Assembly (NCBI GenBank): GCA_946803715.1
Contig: CAMPET010000131.1
Coordinates: forward strand, 1 to 26,128
Direction: 5' to 3'
Source: Beroe ovata
Lineage: Eukaryota > Ctenophora > Nuda > Beroida > Beroidae
DNA: 26,128 bases
The notes beneath the pieces were generated by a model, which was given only the letters and a program-made list of their open reading frames with translations, was not told the origin of the DNA and made no database searches. The position numbers and the translations under genes are program-made. This document shows positions 17,708 to 26,128 of the stretch, one piece after another (within the stretch, counting starts at the first letter, position 1; the number at the start of each line of letters is the position of its first letter).

Positions 17708-20299
17708 TATTTTCTTCGTGCAGTGCTGGCATTCCTCCTCTTCAATTAAATGCCCTGACTGACCTCTATACTCTCCTAACATTACTGAGTACTGACACAC
17801 TATGGCTCCCAGCTTATGCTTGCTAAGGTATCAGGTAGGTACGAGAAAGTATATTTGACTTTAGCTTAACTATGGTTGAGAACATGGGCTCAATCACATC
17901 GTAGCATTTAATCTTGATCTTCTGAGGCTGTTTCCCGTTAAATCCGCAAACATTCCCCGATCTAGATCAATAAGTTCTTTGATGACTGCCAGGCACTATG
18001 TGTCCCACGGTGAGGAACAAACACCAGTACTCCTTCCCTTCATCAACACATGTTGTGTGCCCCTTCTTATATCATCTTAATTTATAGGCCTCGGATTAGC
18101 GACATTTTTCAAACAACTTTTGGTCTTGTTTACCATCCTATCGATCTAATTAACCATTACATCTAAAATTTAACTCATATAATACGTTTTCAACAATATC
18201 TGCAACAATATGCTTTGTATGCTAAATTATTACCATAATAAACCGCACTCATGGGACCCACCAGCCTTTTAAAACCCTATGTCAATTCTATTAACTACCA
18301 TATTCCAAAATATTAATTGATTATTGATGTAAAAATAAAATTTCTTTTTACTGAAAAAATTTCTTTTTACTGAGTTACTTTAGAACGACAGCTAAACATG
18401 ACATGTGATCAAAATCCAACGTACTTACCTATTTAAAAAAGACGATTTTATGAAGGAGCACTTGATCACAATTCGGTCATTTCTTCGAATAAGCACAGAA
18501 AATGGTGCTTGCCCGGTTGTCCGACTTTCGTAAATCGTTTCTATTTGGGTAGTGTATTGTTATTGAAAATAACATCATTTTTTATCATCAGTCGAAAAGA
18601 ATAATTGCAGAGCAGAAACAGCAACTGTCAGCTCAAGAGAAATTTGACCGATGCTCAAATCAGAACCTACTTGCATTCATCCCTTCAACTGAAACGTAAT
18701 TAAAGTACCATCATCAGAAATGAGCTCCAAGTTCACTATTACCATACAGTAGTAGCAGGTGTCCATGGCAATGCGCACTTTAGCTTCAAAATCAGCATGT
18801 GCATTTAGTGACACACATAAAGAAAGACAAACAAACAACCAAATTGTAATATAGATGGTGTATGAAAGAGGGGTCTCTTGGTAATGTGATTAGGCTATCA
18901 ACTTCTGTGACAGAGTGGTCTGTACATAACCCCACGGTTTCGATTCCTTGTTTAACAGCAAGGATCTTCACCGTGTTCGCCAGGTTAGGCAGATGACCAC
19001 TCTGTCTTGAATGAAGTCAATTTTAAGTCTCGTTTACAGGAAATGTTCCCTTGAAAAAAATGGTGATCTGTTGTCATATTTAAATTCATCTGTCATGATT
19101 ATACAAAATTCACAAGATAGAAGATGCGAGTGGGAACAAACCAAAAAGCTGTATGAGGAGGAAAGGGTGTAGGACAGAAAGAAAGGAAAGGAGGGACAGA
19201 CATGAATGCCTGGGGATAATTTGGTGTGCACGTGAAGAAAATTCAGCACAGGGTCTATCAATGATAGACAAGTAGGATTACTCCCTACCCTCGCTGGTGG
19301 GTTTTCTATCAAGATTGCAAGGAATCAAGATTGGCTCTTTATCAGGGCACTATTCAGCTTATAGCAAGAGGTCTAACTCAAGCCTATGAAGCATCACAGT
19401 CCACTCAGCCAATGGCCAATCATACAGGAAACATACAGGAAACAGTGGGGGAGGGTTAAAGGATCAGCTACCCTTGTCCCTTGTAGCAAAGTCTCAGGAA
19501 AATTGAACTTGCTTGATGACTTGGATCCTTTAATGTTTAATTCCTTCAAATAGCTGTTCTATTTCAGCAGAGTACATCGGCTGAAGTAGAAGTAAAACCA
19601 TTTCATGTTAATTCAAGTTGTAATAAAAAGTTGTCTGTAGAGCTCACAAAAAGAAGCAGATTCTATCTATAATATAAAGGAATAAGGCAGTTCAAGCCTG
19701 TCTGCGTTTATCTCAACCTGGTGGAGTTGAAACACTGGGATTTTTGCAGTGTGTAGAAAAACCAATTCCCTGTCAACATCATTTTGGATTTTTGAATTAG
19801 CTTTAGGTCTCAGATTTTTTGTAATCGGCGTCTGAAGTTGGAAAAATTGACCTCAAAAACATAATTTAGTTCAACGTTGACTGCACTTCATCATGTATCA
19901 CCCACAGCCCTGGCTGTGTTTAACACAAGTAATGGCTCCTGGTGAGGGAAACGAGGCGTCCAAAAGCAGTTAGTCATGAATACATTAGTGTCACCCTATC
20001 ATCCAATTCAAGTAACTTTGTAATATTTTTACATGGTCAGCCTAACAGAACCTAAGATAATGAGTGCTTGTGATCTATTGTTGTTATGATATTGTTGCTG
20101 TTTTAGCTAAACCATGGTCAACCTTTCCATGATTTATCAGTAAAGCTACCCTAAGTCAGCTGATTACCGAACCAACATCTTGATTATTCACGAAAAGGTA
20201 AATTTTATTAAATTTCCTGATCAATGACCGTTTAGCTATCATATGTTATTGCTCAGTATTATTACTCAGTTTCTAGCAAATTCTCTTTTGACATTTCAG
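17708..20299. other. Gene-poor region between the LINE and RAB5
   Basis: AT-rich with no recognised coding exon. The first few hundred bases probably include the LINE 3' UTR; no poly(A) tail or target duplication was identified. A possible tRNA-derived SINE lies at 18871-18960. RAB5 promoter and 5' non-coding exon(s) should lie near the right end but could not be placed. Confidence 0.5.
18871..18960 (+). mobile_element. Possible tRNA-derived SINE
   Basis: TTGGTAATGTGATTAGGC resembles an RNA polymerase III A box, and GGTTTCGATTCC about 50 nt later resembles a B box (GGTTCGANTCC) with one extra T. The spacing suits a tRNA-derived promoter. The 16-mer AATGTGATTAGGCTAT also occurs at 14250-14265, which suggests a dispersed family. 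No cloverleaf tRNA could be drawn, so this is not called a tRNA gene. Confidence 0.35.
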
Positions 20300-20329
20300 G
20301 AACCAAAGTATCCTCTCACAGATAAAAGT

Positions 20330-22815
20330 ATGGCTGCAAGACCGAGGCAAAATGGTCCAGCCCAGAATAAGGCAATGCAGTTCAAATTAGTGTTACTGGG
20401 TAGGTGCGATTTTTCTCTCATTGTCATCAACATTCAATGTTCATTTAAACATGGAAAATATGTCCCTTGTTATTGATTGATATTGTACATACTGGCTGGT
20501 ATACACTACATAGATAAATCTTTATGTATTACATTAAGATAACAATGTCGTTTTTTGCAGTGCTTAATCAGTCTGATAATGGTTTAGTTCTAGTTGGGGA
20601 ATGTTCCAGCAATTCCCTTCTTTGATTTCGTATGTTAAATTCAGTTGATTGGTTTGATCACTTATGCTGCTGTGACATCGGAATTCGATTCAAACGTGCC
20701 GAAAATGGCAGACGCGCAGACTGCAGAAGATATTGCTTCATACTGCAACAATACATTGCTCCTTGTACACATGTAGATATTGAAATGTATACCTGTATAA
20801 TAGCTGTCGAATCTCGTACAACTTTGTATTATTATAGGAGAGGCGTCCATTCAAGTTGCAGGGAATATGAGAGAAAAATATTCTATGACATCCGAATATA
20901 CCCATACTGTTGTGTTGACCCATACTGTAGTGTTGACCCATACAGTATGGGTCAACACTACAGTATGGGTCAACACTACAGTAACTGTAGTGTTGACCCA
21001 ACTGTAGTTGTGACTAGTGTTGACCCATACTTTAGTGTTGACTCACGAGAGTATACTGAGTGTATACTGATATTATTGTACTGTGTTAACTGTGTTATGT
21101 GTGCAGGATATACTACTATTGTGCTATTGTACTATTGTACTATAATTGTACTGTGTATACTGTATAATGTATACTACTGTGCTGTCCGTAACTTAAGCAT
21201 TTCACTTGTTTGTACCATGGTGTTTTAGTATTGACAGTGTATACAATGTTGTATGTGTATTGACACGGTTTCTCGTTTCATATTAGCTGTGACGTATTGA
21301 CAGCTGTACAGCAGTTCGTGTGTAACTGCGATTATGTGTTGAAATAAACAGAAACTATCGTACGTCTTGAGTCATTTGATACAACTCATGACTGTGAACT
21401 ATGTACGACAACTTAATACACACGTCTTATAGTATAAGCCCATCAATTCTAACAACATGAATACTACCATTACACCGAACACCAGTTTTAGCTTGATATT
21501 GTAATTGTCACATGATTAATTAGCTAATTACCCAGGCGAGTCAGCAGTCGGGAAATCCAGTTTAGTGTTGAGGTTTGTAAAGGGGCAGTTTCACGAGTAC
21601 CAAGAAACAACTATTGGTGCTGCATTCCTAACTCAGACTGTAACTGTTGACGGTGTGACGGTGAAATTCGAAATCTGGGACACAGCAGGTGAACGTTGTG
21701 ATCAGTGACCCAATTAGTGATGTAATTAGTTGGTAGTGTTTATTCCTCATATCGAGTTGTGAGTGGGAGTAGTATGAGCATTTAACTCGCGAAATGTAAT
21801 GCTTGTTGAACAAATGGAATCTACATTCTGCAATTAGCCGATAAGTTACGTTTCGTATTACACACAACACACACGCGATATTTCTCAGGTCAAGAAAGAT
21901 ACCATAGTTTAGCTCCTATGTACTACAGGGGTGCTCAAGCAGCGATCATTGTGTACGATATCACTAACAGGGTAAGAACTAACGTGACAAAGTTTCATTC
22001 CATGTAACTTTATTATTTTAATCCTCAGATCACGTCACGCATGCAGCTTTGGGACATTCTTGCAACATTTACTAAAACGACTAGCAAATTGATAGTTCAA
22101 ACGAATACAAAGTTTGTTCTACAAAGCGCTTAGCGCAATGTAAATCGACTGTACTAGTTAAGCTGCGCGCACTGCTAGTGCATATATATCATTTTACAAA
22201 TGTTATTCCAAGTTATCACATGATTATATGTTTTCACTGGTAAATTACAATTATTTAACAGGACACATTTGAGCGAGCGAAGTCATGGGTAAAAGAGCTT
22301 GATAGACAAGCGAGGAAGGACATAGTCATCGCACTGGCCGGCAATAAGTTTGATCTGAGCAGCAAGCGAATGGTTGAAGTTGAGGTAGGCGGTAGAATTG
22401 GATGAGAGATTTGGGAACGTTGAATGTGCGATATCCCTCATTCCTAATTCTAACGTACATCTATTCCTGCAGGAAGGCAGTGCTTATGCCCAGGAACACA
22501 ACCTAATATTCATGGAAACTTCAGCCAAAACGGGAGACAATGTTTCTAATGTCTTTGTTGAAATCGGTAAAACCCTCTCAGATTCACACTTAGAATCACA
22601 CTTCTAGAATCACACTTAGAATCACACTTCTAGAGTCACACTTCTAACAACCATCTCTCCCTCTCTCTCCTAAAATTGCTGACTGTTTTCGTCTTTCAGC
22701 TAAAATGTTGCCGAAGGTGGAGCCGAAACCCGCGAATAACGGACAGACCGTGAGGATAGACAGCGACAATCAGGGAACTGATGCTGGGGGAGCCGGATGC
22801 TGCAGTAAAAACTAA
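20330..22815 (+). CDS. RAB5: RAB5 small GTPase, complete
   Basis: Coding exons are 20330-20399, 21536-21688, 21889-21971, 22262-22384, 22473-22566 and 22700-22815. All have AG/GT borders and matching phases, giving 212 aa (human RAB5 is about 215). The ATG lies in an exon whose acceptor ends at 20299, so a 5' non-coding exon is expected. Motifs: [16 protein letters not shown] (P-loop), QETTIGAAF (effector loop, switch I), WDTAGQERYHS (switch II), GNKFD (NKxD base contact), ETSAKT (SAK), and the C-terminus CCSKN, a dicysteine geranylgeranylation signal like RAB5's CCSN. RAB5 controls early-endosome fusion through EEA1, Rabaptin and VPS34. GAAFLTQTV and [10 protein letters not shown] set it apart from RAB21, RAB22 and RAB31. 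It appears intact. Confidence 0.97.
20905..21050. repeat. Inverted and direct repeats of an 18-bp unit in RAB5 intron 1
   Basis: The unit CATACTGTAGTGTTGACC recurs in both orientations. Bases 20905-20943 pair with 20945-20983 around A20944 as a 39-bp palindrome with one mismatch. A forward copy at 20984-21000 and degenerate copies to 21050 follow. Such DNA can form a cruciform or, when transcribed, a strong hairpin. Confidence 0.88.
22578..22647 (+). repeat. Short tandem repeat in RAB5 intron 5
   Basis: Five units of TCACACTTAGAA / TCACACTTCTAGAA, 12-14 bp each, start 12 nt after the exon 5 donor. Confidence 0.8.
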
Positions 22816-25800
22816 ACTATACCTACCTTCCCCTCTCTGAAATAACCTTCCTCTGACTTTCTTTTTGTGATCTGTAAAATAATGGTCGATGTCCGTGATT
22901 TGAGTGTGTGTGTGTGTGTGTGAGTGTGAGTGGCAATGTTTTCAGCAACTCACTATCTTGTAGCAACTCTGGTAGCACATTATTGCATACTGCTGGCTAC
23001 AGGACGAGCGAAGCAATGATGCCTGAACAAGGCTGACAATTTTTAAGCAGACACTCTGCGATCTATCAGTTTAATATTACCGCGGAAACATTCCGAGTGG
23101 CTCCTGTCCTGGTTTTAATCATCGTATCTTGCATGTTCTTACCATTAGAAAATTTAATTTTAGAAGTTTTATAAATTTTGTAAAAGGTGCAAAAGAACGC
23201 GATAAAGAATTCCTTGTAATCTTCTGCTTTTCATCGTGCCATGATTTAATGTGAGTTATGATAAATACGTGATTAGAGTACACATGATCAACTTCTGCAA
23301 TTTATAAATCCGTTCACAGTTCAAGCGAGGTTCAACTTCGATATGGGTAACGCAAGAATATTGACATGTTGAAAATCTTTTTTGCGATGCAGGACTATTC
23401 TACCAGTGGCAGCTGATTTTCATTAGTTTGTTAAGAAAACCATTCGAATCAAAGAGCTGTTCTACATTGTGCATAGCACAAACGTCAATTTATCATAGCA
23501 GCGTTTGAATCGGTATCCCATATCCAAGCATTTACTCATGTTTTAATAGTAAGTCCATTTTTGAAATAACTGATTTGTTATTGATTTAAATTGAGCTTTT
23601 TACATTGAGTCCTAACAAGGTTATATTGCAGTTGCAAATTTCATCCCCTGCGCGCGCGATTCTTGATTTCGAAATTGATTGGAGAATAATATGATGCGTG
23701 TTGTGCAACACCCCTTCATTATCAGCATGAGCAAGAACGAATCTATTTCCCTTAGTAGGGAAGATAAGGTTCCGGCCGAGGATAAATTTTTCATGAATAA
23801 TCAGAATTAATTCACGGCCACGATGTAATCCTCGATGATAGCCCCTGTCGAGAATTTCAATTTCATTGTGCGGCTCGCGTCAGCTGGGCCTTGCATTGCA
23901 ATAGCATCGCGAAGGCAATGCATTAGAATTAGGAAGCTAAACCTCGGTGATCAAATGACAGGTTAAAAACGTTTGGCTCCTGGGGGCTGCGCCCCCAGAC
24001 CCCTGCACAGCTCTAGTGCTCTATTTTCTATCATATTCATTGGGATCATGATAATATTAATATGAACCTAATGACCGAAATTTTGAAAAATGATCGAAAC
24101 TTTGAACAAACTTCAAAATGTAAATACAAAAAACTATGCTTTGATGTTCTCAACTCTGCAAGTGCATGCAATAGCCATAGGGTAATCGGACGAATTGGGC
24201 CTCATCGATACTTAAATTTTAAGAGCAAAAAACGATCCATCTTCCTTGAAGTTGAAATGCGATCCTGGACTCCTACAAATTATCTCCGGCCATAAGTTCA
24301 TCCTTGATCCAAGCCAAGGTACATTGTAATACAATTGTATTTGTACAAAATCTGCGGCTTCGGCCCTTATAGTACTTATAAGATCTGATTCCCTAAATCG
24401 AAGTATGACTATAAAATTAAAAAGTTAGACTTAGAGCATAGTTAGACTTAGAGCATAGAGTGTCGATAATACTGATAGTCTGAGTCATTATAGTCATTAT
24501 TTCTTATATAGTCCCGTCTTCGCTCGGCTCCGCGTATAGGCAAGCCTATCCGGGGTTGCGTAACGGTAAGCCAGCGAATGGTCTGACTTCTCACGATCAC
24601 ACAAACCAGTGCAGAACTGCTGACTGCCACCCAGGGTTGCTTTGTGAAATAGATTCGGATTTCTGACAATGATGACGGGACAATAATCGAGGGGTTAAAC
24701 GCAATCAAACAACTATTTCCAGAAACTTTAATGATAAACAATTAATTGCATAATTGGGATGTTCATTATATTATGCTTAATGTTATGTAGTTTCTACAGA
24801 GTTATCAACCAATTTGTAACTTAAAGTTAAACCGTGACACAGATCGTAAAACTCCAACACCGATCTTAAAATCTCGGTCAATTTTCTGTCACCCAACTTC
24901 ACGACCGCGGGAAATATCCCCGTGACAAATGCAGACAAAAACGAGACACTTCCACCACTACAGCTCTCAACCACAATACGTGGCACCATCGGGACACTGT
25001 CGCACACCGTTCGTTACCAAAATGTTGGTCACACAATAATTCGCTCATACTAGCACAATAAATATTGCTCCAAGAACAACCCGATATTCGAAATAATTAT
25101 AACTAAGCCCGAGTGAGGACAACTGAATGATACAAGAGACACTCTTGACATATGAAATCTTGACTGATACTGTCAGATACCATTCAGATGTTGCCGCACA
25201 ATTTCATTACTAACGATACGATGGGACTTGGGAGACATATCCCAACCCAGTACATTCCAAACATGCAACACTCAACACACACATTTGCATTACTATTATG
25301 TCAATTTTTAGCAATATGCTATAAGTAAAAAATTCTGGCAGCATCTAAGTTCCAACGAAATTATTAACGCCCGAATATATGGGAAACATACAACCTCAAT
25401 TACCACCCATTCACTATTTCCAGCTTTTTCAATGAAATAGAACAACGGATCCTGTCCGGACGATATATCGAGATCAAACATTGAATCTGCACATAGACCA
25501 CGTGATATGCCCGGCTTTGGACAGCGTAATACATTTCATCCTAGCTCTTTACCGCACATTTCTCACGTAAATGGATCTCGTACTATCAGCAATCAGCATA
25601 TGGTATGGTCACATCAATTCCATAATGCGCAAAACTCTTCAAAATACAAATTATATCTATCAAGACATTTAGAAAACAATAAAACCGTACAATAATTGTG
25701 GCTGGGATTTCACTAGCAGTAGCACAATATATCGGCATAATGTTAAATGTAGCTCACTAATATTACAATAATGTGCTGCAAAACAAAGCTCATTTGAGTT

Positions 25801-26128
25801 TGTTTAAGCAATCGGGAAATCGAGTATCTTTTCCCGGACAAAGACGGTGGAAAATCCCAGCCATAGATTTCCTGTTTAACCTGGAAAACTATCCTGCTCA
25901 GGCTATGAAATAGTATCAAAATATACAAAAATTCAATTCACTAGTACAGCATTGATTACAATGCAATTATCGATTCCAATCAACGTTAAAAACTTATCAC
26001 TAGTCGAGAGGTGCAAACTTTGCTGAGACATTAGAACAAACTAAAATCGTTAACATAATAATTGGAGTGGTCTACCTAACGTCCAAGCCCAGTAGCTATA
26101 TTCAGCGAGAGATGAACACAGCGAGACA
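22816..26128. other. RAB5 3' flank and gene-poor region
   Basis: A (GT)n stretch lies at about 22903-22932 in the likely 3' UTR. No poly(A) signal could be fixed. Beyond it are a GC-rich hairpin unit near 23974-24006, a 19-bp tandem duplication (AGTTAGACTTAGAGCAT) at about 24421-24458 and AT-rich DNA. A minus-strand frame at 24783-25007 reads somewhat like protein but matches no family known to me. No gene is called. Confidence 0.5.
23974..24006. repeat. GC-rich hairpin element, copy 5
   Basis: TGGCTCCTGGGGGCTGCG and the following CCCCCAGACCCCTG match the units at 13387 and 13605, more than 10 kb away. This supports a dispersed repeat family. Confidence 0.8.

Noticed and set aside
18871-18960. 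Functional tRNA gene
   Set aside because: Only A- and B-box-like motifs are visible. No acceptor stem or full cloverleaf could be paired.
20905-21050. CRISPR-like array
   Set aside because: Units occur in both orientations with no regular unique spacers, in an intron of a eukaryotic gene. It is an inverted and tandem repeat cluster.
24783-25007. 74-codon minus-strand frame with protein-like composition
   Set aside because: No family similarity, no clear splice sites and no neighbouring exons were seen. It was left as unsupported.

Overview
This is a eukaryotic, animal-type window. Genes are split by short GT-AG introns, coding exons sit in AT-rich non-coding DNA, there is a LINE retrotransposon, and two genes match metazoan families closely (HERC1 and RAB5). 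No ribosomal RNA, operon or bacterial signal was seen. The mix of animal genes, many small perfect hairpins, dispersed GGGGGCTGCGCCCCC elements and a bacterial-type amine monooxygenase array suggests an early-branching marine invertebrate, perhaps a sponge. That placement is inference only. Single N characters at 967, 8951, 12921, 13384 and 15293 behave like collapsed assembly gaps, so gene breaks next to them may be artefacts.

Layout. (1) 1012-4994, minus strand: eight consecutive exons of a HERC1-like giant HECT E3 ligase. All seven exon junctions agree in phase. They cover the end of the first RCC1-like domain and about 260 residues after it; the upstream RCC1 exons and the downstream HECT part are not in view. 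(2) 5326-5462: a perfect 59-bp inverted repeat. (3) 6174-12117, plus strand: a tandem array of flavin monooxygenase genes of the trimethylamine monooxygenase (Tmm) type. There is one complete three-exon gene (470 aa), a lone terminal exon of a divergent paralogue cut by the gap at 8951, a second copy missing exon 1, and a second lone terminal exon (380 aa). The lone terminal exons share acceptor sequence and phase with the complete gene, which suggests shared 5' exons with alternative last exons. (4) 13330-14150: poly-G run, GC-rich hairpin elements and a pentanucleotide microsatellite. (5) 14347-17707, plus strand: a CR1/Jockey-like LINE. Its endonuclease is 5'-truncated and has a premature stop, about 0.5 kb of other DNA interrupts it, and a long intact reverse transcriptase frame follows. 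(6) 17708-20299: gene-poor DNA with one possible tRNA-derived SINE. (7) 20330-22815, plus strand: a complete six-exon RAB5 gene (212 aa) whose first intron holds a cluster of direct and inverted repeats. (8) 22816-26128: no gene recognised.

The genes do not form a pathway. HERC1 and RAB5 are housekeeping membrane-traffic and ubiquitin genes. The monooxygenase array is the accessory part: it would oxidise small amines with NADPH and oxygen, plausibly trimethylamine to the osmolyte trimethylamine N-oxide, and its copy number and C-terminal tails are changing quickly.
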